NCBI RefSeq assembly: GCF_003600625.1
Contig: NZ_CP032489.1
Span: forward strand, 3,286,001-3,350,000
Origin: Arachidicoccus soli
Lineage (GTDB): Bacteria > Bacteroidota > Bacteroidia > Chitinophagales > Chitinophagaceae
Direction of reading: 5' to 3'
DNA length: 64,000 bases
In this document: positions 16,731 through 25,246 of the stretch, piece by piece
Layout of the letters: every line of letters begins with the position of its first letter
How positions within the stretch are numbered: position 1 is the stretch's first letter
Program-made: the position numbers and the translations under genes
The notes under the pieces: model-generated
Told to the model about the DNA's origin: nothing
Database searches by the model: none
Seen by the model: only the letters and a program-made list of their open reading frames with translations

Positions 16731-17822
16731 ATGCAACAAGTTAAGGCTTTAGATTTTACCGGCAAAACAATTTTTTGCGGAATTGATGTTCACAAAATCT
16801 CATGGAGCGTGTGCCTATCCATGGAAAACAGAATCCTTAAACGCTTCTCACAAGGGCCTTACCCAATGGATCTCAATTCTACACTAAACAGGCTTTATCC
16901 AGGAGCAAATTATAAAGCAGTTTATGAGGCTGGCTTTTGTGGTTTTTACCCACAAAGAATTATGACTAGCCTGGGAATCGACTGTATCGTTGTTAATCCG
17001 GCGGATGTACCAACAATGGATAAAGAAAAAAAACAAAAATCTGATCGTGTGGACTGTGGAAAGCTGGCTAAGAGCTTAAGCGCTAATCAACTAAATCCTA
17101 TTTACATTCCAAGCATACAGCAACAGGATGATCGCTGTATTGTGCGTAGTTACAAGAAGTTCGTTAGAGATCAGACTAGATGCAAAAACAGAATATCACA
17201 GATGCTCTTTTTCCAAGGAATGACGCCCAGTTTGGACAAAAATACAAGAATTGTATATTGGTCTAAGAATTATGTTGAAAAACTAAAGAAGCTTAAGATG
17301 AATACAGAAGAGGCAAGAAAAGCCTTAGATCTGCTCGTTGAAAGTTATGAGAACACCCGTGGTCTCGTTCTAAAAACAACAAAAGAAATGCGACAGATGG
17401 CCAAGTCGGATAGATATAAAAATCAAATAGCGCTTATTAGAAGTGTTCCTGGGATAGGAGAAATAGGCGCATTACTGTTTTTAACTGAGATTGGTAATTT
17501 TAATCGTTTCCACGGGATTGATCATCTTGCATCATATATCGGCCTTATTCCTAACACAAAGTCAAGCGGAGAAAATGAGAATATTGGAGCAATAACAAAC
17601 CGGTCCAATAGCAAGTTAAGGGATGTCCTAATTGAGGCAAGCTGGATAGCTATTAGAATTGACCCTGCGATGACCCTATTCTTTTCGGACTATTGCAAAA
17701 GAATGCAAAAGAATAAGGCTATCATAAAGATAGCCAAAAAACTTCTTGCAAGGGTCAGATTTGTAATGATTCACCAAACGCCATATATCACATCCATTAT
17801 GTGCAATAAGGGAAGCGAATGA
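16731..17822 (+). CDS. IS110-family transposase
   Basis: Transposase/recombinase of 363 residues. The N-terminal RuvC-like DEDD domain starts at FCGIDVHKISW (first Asp about 19), with the Glu in YEAGFCGF (about 66) and the Asp pair in KSDRVDCGKLAKSL (about 104-107). A coiled middle section precedes the C-terminal Transposase_20 domain: SVPGIGEIGALLFLTEIG, then YIGLIPNTKSSGENENIG. The second of these contains the Ser-rich segment that supplies the nucleophile. Family members are guided by a bridge RNA from the element's non-coding end. The ORF is full length and looks intact. Confidence 0.95.
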   Translation: MQQVKALDFTGKTIFCGIDVHKISWSVCLSMENRILKRFSQGPYPMDLNSTLNRLYPGANYKAVYEAGFCGFYPQRIMTSLGIDCIVVNPADVPTMDKEKKQKSDRVDCGKLAKSLSANQLNPIYIPSIQQQDDRCIVRSYKKFVRDQTRCKNRISQMLFFQGMTPSLDKNTRIVYWSKNYVEKLKKLKMNTEEARKALDLLVESYENTRGLVLKTTKEMRQMAKSDRYKNQIALIRSVPGIGEIGALLFLTEIGNFNRFHGIDHLASYIGLIPNTKSSGENENIGAITNRSNSKLRDVLIEASWIAIRIDPAMTLFFSDYCKRMQKNKAIIKIAKKLLARVRFVMIHQTPYITSIMCNKGSE

Positions 17823-18228
17823 GTTTTTTAAGGCATGGCAACAATAATATAAGCCGCCCTTTAAACTTTCAAAGGACGGCCCGGTATATTACCGTTGACC
17901 AGGCTATTCCTATCAAGTTGCGCTCCCGCAGAGCCTGAGTCCGCTTCACCTGGTAAGATAAAATTAATAAATCAAGATTTAAATCTGTCTAATAATTTTT
18001 TGGTGGCAAAACGTTTGTTCCTACTTGCAGCTCCACTGGAAGTCTGTTTTATCGAGAATACGATTGTCACTTTTTTAAATAATATGAAAACAATATTGCA
18101 GTGGTGAAAAACCCATCTGTTTATAGGAGATTGATTGGCAGTATTTTTTAATCTTGGGATAAAATGATTATATTTATGTAATAAATTACAGCTATACAGA
18201 AATATTTATTGTAGCCTCGATTCATCAT
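17823..18228. other. Gene-free stretch: IS110 right end plus intron 3' exon
   Basis: About 400 bp without a credible gene. 17852-17955 is dense in hairpins (see the ncRNA candidate). From about 17960 to 18228 the sequence is plain AT-rich, probably the original flank downstream of the AhpD-like gene. It forms the 3' exon of intron copy 2. Confidence 0.5.
17852..17955 (+). ncRNA. Structured RNA candidate 3' of the IS110 transposase
   Basis: Consecutive hairpins: GCCGCCCTTT with AAAGGACGGC (17853-17880, one mismatch), CGGTA-TAT-TACCG (17882-17894), and a nested unit in which CAGGCT (17900-17905) pairs AGCCTG (17932-17937) around TGCG-CTCC-CGCA (17919-17930). CCAGG/CCTGG offers an alternative outer pairing. 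The position and folding suit a seekRNA of the IS1111 type, which is encoded at the 3' end. A transposon terminator or flanking host RNA is also possible. Confidence 0.4.
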
Positions 18229-18272
18229 AGGGGGTAGGAAGGTAGCGATTATTTCGCTACCTGACCTCCCAC

Positions 18273-18304
18273 ACCACCGTACGTACGGTTCCGTATACGG
18301 CGGT
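18273..18304 (-). ncRNA. Intron domain V, copy 2
   Basis: Same 32-nt catalytic hairpin as at 7103-7134, with no difference seen. Confidence 0.85.
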
Positions 18305-18315
18305 TCTATTAACTT

Positions 18316-19749
18316 TTACGTTGGAGAACTACTTTCCTGAGAAGCTGTGTAGACTTTATAGGCATCTACGAAGCTAAAAAGTCGTAGCTCATCAAAATAT
18401 TTCTTAGGAAATGCGAGATTCATGTGTGAGGCACCGGAGTTGAACCACGGTCCACGCTGATTAAAGGCAGAGCGAACTGCATGCTCCTCGGATAGCCCAC
18501 CTTTACGGAGGTTCAAGAATCTTGTCCAATTGCGTTTCCATTGTCGCCAAAGAATGTTGCGTAAGCGGTGTCGAATCCATTCGTCCAAATCTTGGCTGAG
18601 GGATTTCATATCTGCAGGACGGTAGTAGTTAAACCAACCTCGTATAACGGGATTAAGATCGTTGTGGATAAATCCAGGTAAACTACGCCCACGGCCTTGA
18701 TGGAATAGGTCTCTAAGTGTTTCCTTTAAACGAGTAACGCTTTTAGGAGCAACTCGAATACCCATTTGTTTTCCCTTCTTATAATAGAAGGAGAAACCGA
18801 GAAACTTCCGTTTTACCGGTCTGTCGACCTTACTCTTTTCCTTGTTTACTTTCAGTTTCATCTTTTTCTCGACAAAATTCTGAATGGAGGCGGCAGCCCT
18901 ATCACCTGCTCTTTTCGTCTTCACATACACATTAACATCATCAGCATAACGGCAAAATCGATGGCCACGTTTTTCCAATTCTTTGTCTAGTTCATCGAGC
19001 ACGATATTAGACAAGAGTGGACTACAAGGGGACCCTTGTGGAGAGCCCTTTGATCGATCTTCAATTAGTCCATCTTTCATCATTCCGGCAGTTAAATATC
19101 CATGGATGAGTTTGTGAATTTCTCGTTCTCCCGGCGTTTTTAGCATGATTTTGCTCATTAGTCTATCGTGAGGAATCTCATCGAAGAATTTTGAGAGGTC
19201 CATGTCGATAACAATCCGATATCCCTCTTCCTGATATCCTTTTGCTCGCTTTACCGCATCGATCGCTTTGCGACCCGGACGAAAGCCGAAGCTATTGTCC
19301 GAGAAGGTTGGCTCCCAGATTGGGGTAAGGACTTGCAATAGAGCTTGTTGCAGAAACCTGTCTAATACTGTAGGAATACCTAACATGCGCACACCACCGT
19401 CTGGCTTGGGTATCTCTACCTTCTTGACTGGCTGCGGTTTGTATTTTCCTTGTTTCAGCTGCTGCTCTATTGTCGGCCAATTTTTCCTTAGAAATAATTT
19501 TAGATCTCCTACTTCCATCCCATCTACTCCGGCAGCTCCTTTATTGTCTACGACTTTAATGAAAGCTTCATTCAAGTTATCAATGTTTAGGAGTTTGTCA
19601 ATTAAGCGGAGTTCAGGGGGATTACTTCCTTTCTCTATGCGGTCACCAGCAACGGCACCATCGAGGGCCCTTGCCTCTTCCGGAGGTTTTACATCCCTTG
19701 ATGATGAAGATTTTTCCACCTTCTTTTCTGCTTCTGACTGTTGATTCAT
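18316..19749 (-). CDS. ltrA: Group II intron reverse transcriptase/maturase, copy 2
   Basis: Identical in all 477 residues to the protein of copy 1, with intact YADD, RT blocks and maturase X domain and no endonuclease domain. Identity at both protein and DNA level points to a recent retrotransposition or to gene conversion between the copies. Both proteins look functional, so either intron could still be mobile. Confidence 0.95.
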   Translation of the reverse strand: MNQQSEAEKKVEKSSSSRDVKPPEEARALDGAVAGDRIEKGSNPPELRLIDKLLNIDNLNEAFIKVVDNKGAAGVDGMEVGDLKLFLRKNWPTIEQQLKQGKYKPQPVKKVEIPKPDGGVRMLGIPTVLDRFLQQALLQVLTPIWEPTFSDNSFGFRPGRKAIDAVKRAKGYQEEGYRIVIDMDLSKFFDEIPHDRLMSKIMLKTPGEREIHKLIHGYLTAGMMKDGLIEDRSKGSPQGSPCSPLLSNIVLDELDKELEKRGHRFCRYADDVNVYVKTKRAGDRAAASIQNFVEKKMKLKVNKEKSKVDRPVKRKFLGFSFYYKKGKQMGIRVAPKSVTRLKETLRDLFHQGRGRSLPGFIHNDLNPVIRGWFNYYRPADMKSLSQDLDEWIRHRLRNILWRQWKRNWTRFLNLRKGGLSEEHAVRSAFNQRGPWFNSGASHMNLAFPKKYFDELRLFSFVDAYKVYTASQESSSPT

Positions 19750-20220
19750 AGTGATGATTTTAATCCGTTCGTTAATAGTTCGGCCCTTCGTCCTTTCCGT
19801 GAGTCTTCCTGCGTTTCCTTTTTCGTCGGTCGCATAGCTCGTCTCGGGCTTACTATGGCCTCTGCTGACTTCTGATATCTTAGCCTGATGTTGCCATCAG
19901 GGTTGTTCCGGTGTAGAATACCGCGTGCTCCTCCCGCAAACGGGGTATCAGATCTCCCCGGGTAAGATGCATTTCTGTCACGCTTATACATGCCGTATTT
20001 ACTGCCTACCTTCCCGTGTAAGTATCGGACTTTAGAGATAATTGCCTCCTCATCCAGATAGACAGCCTCATACGATTCCTGTGCGTCATGTCAGCGCTTT
20101 GCCTGCGGCTTCCTTCAGATTCCCAGTCACCCGGGACACCTTTGCCGTTCGGCTAATTGTTCCCCTTACCGGGCCAATAGGAATCTTTCATCCCCTAGAA
20201 ATGCACCATGCCGGGCGCAC
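19750..20220 (-). ncRNA. Intron 5' ribozyme domains (I-III), copy 2
   Basis: The same non-coding segment as 8580-9050, upstream of the maturase ORF in the intron RNA. Open frames in it are incidental. Confidence 0.7.
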
Positions 20221-20224
20221 AATC

Positions 20225-20250
20225 AAAAAAAGCAGGCGTGCTGCCTGCTT
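20225..20250 (-). terminator. Terminator of the AhpD-like gene, intron target
   Basis: An 8-bp stem AAGCAGGC (20230-20237)/GCCTGCTT (20243-20250) with a 5-nt loop, followed on the minus strand by a T-run and GATT. The intron starts at the next base. The hairpin is about 130 bp downstream of the gene stop. Confidence 0.85.
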
Positions 20251-20381
20251 ACCAAAGCATAAGATATCTGCGACAACCTCCTCAAGTGAATGGCAATCAA
20301 AGATTCCCTGCAACAAAACTTTCACCATTTGCCATTACTCAAAAGGGAAGGCTAAATATTCCACATTCGTGTTTTAGGAGA

Positions 20382-20834
20382 TTATTCCCAATCAGCTTGA
20401 ACCTGTCTTGTCGCAACGTTTAAACGTGTAAACATATTCATAATGCTAATAAACAATATTAAGCCGGCTCTTTCTTTTTCTTCAAAATGTTTTTCAACTT
20501 TTTCCCAAAGTTCATCAGGGACCGAATCATACTTTTCTTTCAAATAGGTAATCGCTTCTGTCAGCTCGAGGGCTACCTCTTCATCCTCCTTAAAAGCTCC
20601 AGATTTTTTCCAATTCAAAACCTGTTCAATTCTATCTCTTGTTGAAGGGTTGTCTTTGGATTTTACAATCGCTTCTCCAATGCATAATTCACAATTATTG
20701 ATTTGCCCAACTCTCAAGCCAACATATTCAAGTAATTCAACCGAAATGCCGCTTTGATAAATGGAGCCCATCATAGTTTGAATTGCCGGATTGACACCTA
20801 AAACCAGTGCCGGGTTTTTCATTCTTGATTCCAT
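20382..20834 (-). CDS. AhpD-like/carboxymuconolactone decarboxylase-family protein
   Basis: All-helical protein of 150 residues of the CMD/AhpD family. The CxxC pair is Cys48-Cys51 (NNCELCIGEA). The His that follows the pair in classical AhpD (CxxCxxxH) is replaced by Ala55, so full peroxidase-reducing activity is doubtful. A redox or thiol role is the safest guess. A consensus -7 box (20861-20868) serves it. The Crp/Fnr regulator gene lies directly upstream on the same strand, a frequent pairing for redox-responsive genes. Confidence 0.8.
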   Translation of the reverse strand: MESRMKNPALVLGVNPAIQTMMGSIYQSGISVELLEYVGLRVGQINNCELCIGEAIVKSKDNPSTRDRIEQVLNWKKSGAFKEDEEVALELTEAITYLKEKYDSVPDELWEKVEKHFEEKERAGLILFISIMNMFTRLNVATRQVQADWE

Positions 20835-20860
20835 ACCTTTTTATTTTATTGTTAATAGTG

Positions 20861-20868
20861 CAAAGATA
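20861..20868 (-). promoter_or_regulatory. -7 box of the AhpD-like gene
   Basis: TATCTTTG on the minus strand, 26 nt before the ATG at 20834. It gives the gene its own promoter, separate from the upstream regulator gene. Confidence 0.55.
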
Positions 20869-20908
20869 TTTTGCGAATGAAAAACTTCTTTTAACAAATG
20901 ATAAATAA

Positions 20909-21472
20909 TCATTTCTTGGCTCTAATTCGGCTCAAAGAAACTTGTGTAATGCCAAGATAGCAAGCTAAATCTCCAAGGCTAATTCTTTGTATTAAAGAGT
21001 CTTTTTCTTTAATAAAATTATTATATCTACTGGCACCATTCTCTTCGAGCATTTCACTTATCCTTTTCATCATTCCAATTGATGCAAATGAAAATAATTT
21101 ACTAAACAGCGCTTCCATACAATGATGGGTTTTGCAAAGTGCCTGAATGTCATTTTTATGAATAGAATAAATTTCAGTAGTTTCTAATGCTTCTAAAATG
21201 TATTTCGATGCATTCCCGGTTACATAACTACTTAATTCTGTAAAGAACATTTCTTCACTAAAAAAATGCATTATAAACTCTTTATCATCATTATAAAAAA
21301 ATAATTTTAGTAGCCCGCCATGTATAAAGTAAAAATGCTTACATACTTGTCCGGGCCTTAAAACCCTATCCCCCTTTTTAAATTTTTGGAACTTTACACA
21401 TTGCAACAGCTCATCTTTTGCTTTATCGTCAATAGGTGAAATCTCATTACAATATTTTATAAAATCAGTCAT
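20909..21472 (-). CDS. Crp/Fnr-family transcriptional regulator
   Basis: Regulator of 187 residues. The cyclic-nucleotide-binding-type beta-roll domain covers about residues 20-115 (GDRVLRPGQVCKHFYFIHGG). The long helix follows at about 118-140. A short C-terminal helix-turn-helix ends the chain (SLGDLACYLGITQVSLSRIRAKK). The usual arginine for cAMP in the phosphate-binding cassette is not evident, and no Fe-S cysteine set is present, so the ligand is unknown. A consensus -7 box lies at 21523-21530. The gene is divergent from the TPR gene and upstream of the AhpD-like gene. Confidence 0.9.
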   Translation of the reverse strand: MTDFIKYCNEISPIDDKAKDELLQCVKFQKFKKGDRVLRPGQVCKHFYFIHGGLLKLFFYNDDKEFIMHFFSEEMFFTELSSYVTGNASKYILEALETTEIYSIHKNDIQALCKTHHCMEALFSKLFSFASIGMMKRISEMLEENGASRYNNFIKEKDSLIQRISLGDLACYLGITQVSLSRIRAKK

Positions 21473-21522
21473 TTGGTTATCACTTTTCTATGGTAAGGTT
21501 CGATGAGTAGATCGCTAACGTT

Positions 21523-21530
21523 CAAATATA
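21523..21530 (-). promoter_or_regulatory. -7 box of the Crp/Fnr regulator gene
   Basis: TATATTTG on the minus strand. A TTTG lies about 17 nt further upstream in a plausible -33 position. The predicted leader is about 45 nt. Confidence 0.55.
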
Positions 21531-21626
21531 CAAACCTTTCACATTTTCAAATCATGAAACTACAAATTGCACTTATCTAAAAATAGAGCAAACTTAATTT
21601 CTGAAAGCAGGAGAAAAAAGATGCCT

Positions 21627-21634
21627 TATTTTTG
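21627..21634 (+). promoter_or_regulatory. -7 box directly before the TPR gene
   Basis: TATTTTTG ends 4 nt before the ATG at 21639. This argues for that ATG as the start and for a leaderless message. Confidence 0.55.
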
Positions 21635-21638
21635 TACT

Positions 21639-21950
21639 ATGGATAGAGTAGAAAAACTATTAGAATTTTTGAATGCCTCGCCAAATGATAATTTTTTGCG
21701 GCATGCTTTGGCAATGGAATATTTGAAAGCCGGGAAAGAAAAGGAAGCGCAACAACTGCTAGAAGCGGTTCTTAAGGATTGTCCGGAATATGTGGGCTCC
21801 TATTATCAATTGGCAAAATTACTAGAGAAAAATGGCGAGACAGAGAAAGCTGTATTTTGGTATGAACGTGGAATGGAATATGCCAAGAAAGCCAATGAAC
21901 GTCATACTTATAACGAACTGCAATCAGCATTGGATGAATTGATTTATTAA
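21639..21950 (+). CDS. Small TPR protein
   Basis: Cytoplasmic protein of 103 residues starting MDRVEKLLEFLNASPND. It holds about two tetratricopeptide repeats: NFLRHALAMEYLKAGKEKEA (about 18-37) and YVGSYYQLAKLLEKNGETEKA (about 51-71), then a capping helix. It probably mediates protein-protein contact; the partner is unknown. The open frame reaches up to 21567, but a -7 box at 21627-21634 lies inside that extension, so the later ATG is preferred. Confidence 0.8.
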   Translation: MDRVEKLLEFLNASPNDNFLRHALAMEYLKAGKEKEAQQLLEAVLKDCPEYVGSYYQLAKLLEKNGETEKAVFWYERGMEYAKKANERHTYNELQSALDELIY

Positions 21951-22034
21951 ATTTACGGGTAGATGTCAGAAAATTTTAGATTTGGTTTTCACAATAAAAT
22001 TGTCGTAAATTTATTCTAACAAAAATAAAAAGCT

Positions 22035-22430
22035 ATGATTAATATTCATGAACTTAAATTAGACAATTTCGTTATCGCGGAATATGAAGATCAAGAAAGA
22101 AGAGGCTTTGTTTCTGACATTACGCTGGAAGATAAAATGATACGCGTAACTACTGATGAAAATAAACAAGATTTTTGGTACGATCCTGAAAACGTTTATC
22201 CTATCAAGCTTTCTGACGCAGAAATGGGTAAATTCAATTTTGAAAAAGAGCTATTATCTGATGGGGCAGTAAAGTATAAAAAAGATGCTTTCCGCTTGGT
22301 TATTGCTAAACCTGAAGATTTCTCTTATGTAGAAATGTGGTATCGTGAAGATATACGCAAAAACCCGAATGTGCATTTTGTCCATCAGTTACAAAATCAA
22401 TTCCACGATATGACTAAAATATTCTTATAG
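22035..22430 (+). CDS. Conserved hypothetical protein
   Basis: Unrecognised soluble protein of 131 residues with no signal peptide or membrane segment. Acidic and aromatic residues dominate (for example YEDQERRGFV, FWYDPENVYPI and MWYREDIRKN). The N-terminal 60 residues look like a small beta-barrel or SH3-like fold; this is an impression only. A strong terminator follows at 22456-22495, so it forms a single-gene unit or the end of one with the TPR gene 84 bp upstream. Confidence 0.75.
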   Translation: MINIHELKLDNFVIAEYEDQERRGFVSDITLEDKMIRVTTDENKQDFWYDPENVYPIKLSDAEMGKFNFEKELLSDGAVKYKKDAFRLVIAKPEDFSYVEMWYREDIRKNPNVHFVHQLQNQFHDMTKIFL

Positions 22431-22455
22431 TATCCATAGATTTTTCTATTTCTTT

Positions 22456-22495
22456 AGCCGCAGTCATAATTTAAATATGACTGCGGCTATTTTTA
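22456..22495 (+). terminator. Rho-independent terminator
   Basis: A 13-bp perfect stem (AGCCGCAGTCATA at 22456-22468 with its complement at 22476-22488), a 7-nt loop, then ATTTTTA. Confidence 0.9.
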
Positions 22496-22588
22496 TGCAT
22501 TCTGCTTTAGTAAAAGTCTTGACCGTTTATCATAAATATTTCGAAAATAGAAAAAAGTATTTGATATTTAATAAGTAAAAAATGATCA

Positions 22589-23476
22589 ATGAATATATTA
22601 TCTCTTAACAATATTTCTAAAAGATATGGTGCAATCATCGCACTTAACAGAGTTTCTTTTGACGTTCCGGATGGCAGTATTTTCGGCATTCTCGGTCCAA
22701 ACGGAAGTGGGAAAACAACTTTATTAAGCATCATTACCGATGTATTACGGGCAGATGAAGGCGGATTTACGCTGTTCGAAAAAGCTGCAACACCGGAATT
22801 ACGTAAACATACAGGCACGCTTTTAGAAACACCTAATTTCTACCATTACTTATCTGCTAAAAAAAATTTAGAAATTACTGCAAACATTAAAGGGAAAGGA
22901 CTGCAGCAAATTGATGAAGTATTGAAACGTGTAGAATTATATGAAAGGCGCAACAGTAAATTCAGTACATTTTCATTAGGGATGAAACAGAGATTGGCTA
23001 TCGCTGCCGCATTATTGGGTAATCCTAAATTATTGATTTTAGACGAACCTACCAACGGCTTGGATCCCAATGGAATTGCTGACATTCGCAACTTAATTAA
23101 AAGCCTTGCTGAAGAAGGGCAAACCATTGTAATGGCTAGTCATCTATTAGATGAGGTAGAAAAAGTATGTACGCATGTTGCTATCATCAAAAGGGGAAAC
23201 TTATTGGCAGCAGGCCATGTAAACGATGTGCTGAAAAATGATGACTCAATTGAAGTAGCCGCAGAGAGTATGGAACAACTAAAAGATGTTTTAGAAAAGA
23301 TGAATGGATTTACTTCTATGGAATCAAAGGAGAATATGATTCTTATTCATGCTGAACCAGGAAAAATTTCGCCTATGGACGTAAATAAATTTTGTTTTGA
23401 AAACGGGATAACGCTTACTCATCTCAGTATCCATAAAAAAACATTAGAAGCGAAATTCTTAGAAATCACCAATTAA
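22589..23476 (+). CDS. ABC transporter ATP-binding protein (DrrA/CcmA type)
   Basis: ATPase of 295 residues. Walker A is GPNGSGKTTL (about 37-46). The signature is FSLGMKQRLAIAAALL, the variant usual in this exporter class. Walker B is LLILDEPTNGLDPNG and the H-loop is MASHLLDEVEK. The C-terminal 80 residues form the accessory domain typical of DrrA-like exporters. The permease gene follows by 28 bp. In Bacteroidota such pairs include the gliding-related GldA type, but nothing here proves that role. Confidence 0.9.
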   Translation: MNILSLNNISKRYGAIIALNRVSFDVPDGSIFGILGPNGSGKTTLLSIITDVLRADEGGFTLFEKAATPELRKHTGTLLETPNFYHYLSAKKNLEITANIKGKGLQQIDEVLKRVELYERRNSKFSTFSLGMKQRLAIAAALLGNPKLLILDEPTNGLDPNGIADIRNLIKSLAEEGQTIVMASHLLDEVEKVCTHVAIIKRGNLLAAGHVNDVLKNDDSIEVAAESMEQLKDVLEKMNGFTSMESKENMILIHAEPGKISPMDVNKFCFENGITLTHLSIHKKTLEAKFLEITN

Positions 23477-23504
23477 AACTACTCAAGTTTACAAATACAA
23501 TATT

Positions 23505-24287
23505 ATGTGGAATAATTTAAAAATCGAATGGCTCAAAATACGTAGTTATCGTACGTTCTGGGTATTACTCATACTTTTTATTGTCTCTTTAATTGGCGTC
23601 AATTATATGACTTATGAGTTCAAAGTATCGATGAAAACGCCGCAAGCCGCCAATGCAATTATCGGCAACCCATTTGGCTTTCCGGACGTATGGCAGACAG
23701 TTACATATCTATGTAGTTATCTATTGTTTTTACCCGGATTACTGATGGTCATTTTAATTACCAATGAATATAACTTCAGAACACATCGGCAAAATGTAAT
23801 TGACGGATTAAGCAGGTTTCAATTTGCTGCCGTAAAAATCGTTATGGCGATTTTGCTTGCTTTATTAGCAACGATAGTGGCAGCTATTATTGCCCTTTTT
23901 ACTGGATATATTGCAGGCACTTCCTTTGACTCAGAAAATAGCATTTACTTACTGTACTTTCTGATTCAGGCAATCACTTATACTTTAAGTGGTTGTCTTT
24001 TTGGTTTTTTATTGAAACGCTCGGGCATTGCTATTGCCTTATTCTTCTTATATGTGATGTTTATCAAAAATCTATTAACCATTATTCTAAATAAATATTT
24101 AGATGGAATAGGCAATTATTTCCCGATAAAAAGTTCAGATAACCTAATACCGATGCCATTTCTGCATAGCATCACCAAGCAATTCTTAGATGCCCCAGAT
24201 ATTCCTTTATTGATTATTTTCAGCATGTTATATCTGGTGGCATTTTATTATATCATTGTGAAAAAATATAAGACACAGGATCTGTGA
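23505..24287 (+). CDS. ABC-2-type transporter permease
   Basis: Integral membrane protein of 260 residues with six hydrophobic segments, near residues 20-40, 68-86, 105-130, 143-165, 170-195 and 235-253. The N-terminus (LKIEWLKIRSYRTFW) matches the ABC-2 permease opening. It pairs with the ATPase upstream to form an exporter. Substrate is unknown. Confidence 0.88.
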   Translation: MWNNLKIEWLKIRSYRTFWVLLILFIVSLIGVNYMTYEFKVSMKTPQAANAIIGNPFGFPDVWQTVTYLCSYLLFLPGLLMVILITNEYNFRTHRQNVIDGLSRFQFAAVKIVMAILLALLATIVAAIIALFTGYIAGTSFDSENSIYLLYFLIQAITYTLSGCLFGFLLKRSGIAIALFFLYVMFIKNLLTIILNKYLDGIGNYFPIKSSDNLIPMPFLHSITKQFLDAPDIPLLIIFSMLYLVAFYYIIVKKYKTQDL

Positions 24288-24476
24288 ATAACTCCTTTAA
24301 TAGAGACAAATGGATCTCCATTCGGACATATTCAAGTATCGCGGGATATTAAAACTTTTTTCCCTTTACATTTAAAACCTGAGGATGCTTTAAGACTTGC
24401 TTCTTAACTCTTTTTAGTCAATCGGTTTATTCTGGGTATTTGGTGAATACGCAAAAAATAAATGCATGGCAATAAT

Positions 24477-25238
24477 TTATCTTTCCCATTTCTTTAGAAT
24501 TATCTCTTCTCCATCAAATACTGCATAAGTAAAATTGGTAATCCAATCTCCCAAATTTATATAATGACTTTTCTCATTTAAAGCCATATCAACCGGGTAA
24601 TGCCGGTGTCCAAAAATGAAAAAATCAATATGTTGCTTTTGCAAAATCTCTTTAGCATAAATAACCAACCATTCATTCTCTTCGCCTAACCATTCAGCAT
24701 TTGCCTCACCTGTTTTCTCTCTGCTTTTTCTGCTAAAATAATTGGCCAAGCCTATTCCCCAGGTGGGGTGTAATTGACCAAATAACCAGTTACAAAATTT
24801 ATTTCTGAATATTTTCTTTAAAAATTTATAGCTTTTGTCACCCGGACCCAAACCATCGCCGTGACCAATCAACATTTTCTTCCCATTATATTCAAATATT
24901 TGTGGCTCTTTATAAACTTTTATATTTAACTCTTCTTCAAAATAACCATTCATCCACATATCGTGGTTACCAATAAAGAAGTGGATTTTTATGCCGCTAT
25001 CGCTGATTTCACCGAGCTTCCCGAGTAATCTTACAAAATTTTTTGGCACTACTTTTTTGTATTCATACCAAAAATCAAACATATCTCCGAGAATGAAGAT
25101 TTCTTCCGCATTACCTTGAATACTATTTAAAAAAGCCAGGATTTTCTTTTCCCGCAATAAACTTTTTTCATAATCAGGCGCGCCCAAATGAAAATCGGAG
25201 AGAAAATATATTTTCTTGTTTGGAGAGATATTTGCCAT
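24477..25238 (-). CDS. lpxH: UDP-2,3-diacylglucosamine diphosphatase
   Basis: LpxH-type calcineurin-fold hydrolase of 253 residues. It cleaves UDP-2,3-diacylglucosamine to lipid X in lipid A synthesis at the inner face of the inner membrane. Metal motifs in order: FLSDFHLGAP (D/H), LGDMFDFWYEY, IGNHDMWM, LLIGHGDGLGPGD and FGHRHYP. The lid region has the HPTWGIGLANYFSRKSR stretch usual in Bacteroidota homologues. It lies 8 bp after the LUD gene on the same strand, so the two are probably co-transcribed. Confidence 0.93.
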   Translation of the reverse strand: MANISPNKKIYFLSDFHLGAPDYEKSLLREKKILAFLNSIQGNAEEIFILGDMFDFWYEYKKVVPKNFVRLLGKLGEISDSGIKIHFFIGNHDMWMNGYFEEELNIKVYKEPQIFEYNGKKMLIGHGDGLGPGDKSYKFLKKIFRNKFCNWLFGQLHPTWGIGLANYFSRKSREKTGEANAEWLGEENEWLVIYAKEILQKQHIDFFIFGHRHYPVDMALNEKSHYINLGDWITNFTYAVFDGEEIILKKWER

Positions 25239-25246
25239 AAATTAAA

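Larger units (their letters stand above)
16430..17960 (+). mobile_element. IS110-family insertion sequence (ends approximate)
   Basis: Transposase gene 16731-17822 with long non-coding flanks on both sides. IS110 elements lack conventional terminal inverted repeats, so both ends given here are estimates. The 3' flank is strongly structured (17852-17955) and the 5' flank has a possible stem-loop. Either could encode the bridge/seekRNA. It lies between etfB and group II intron copy 2. Confidence 0.5.
18229..20222 (-). mobile_element. Group II intron, class C-like, copy 2
   Basis: Apparently identical to copy 1 over about 1994 bp and in the same orientation. The 5' end (GTGCG) is at 20220 and the 3' end is near 18229-18236. 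Domain V is at 18273-18304. The flanks differ completely from copy 1 beyond the shared bases, which fixes the element ends to within a few bases. The 5' exon is again a terminator hairpin with a T-run, here belonging to the AhpD-like gene. Confidence 0.93.

Noticed and set aside
17895-18107. 70-residue frame after the IS110 transposase
   Set aside because: Covers the hairpin-rich non-coding region; no protein-like features.
24288-24476. Small RNA or gene between the ABC permease and lpxH
   Set aside because: Convergent 190-bp gap with no hairpin-T-run and no credible frame.
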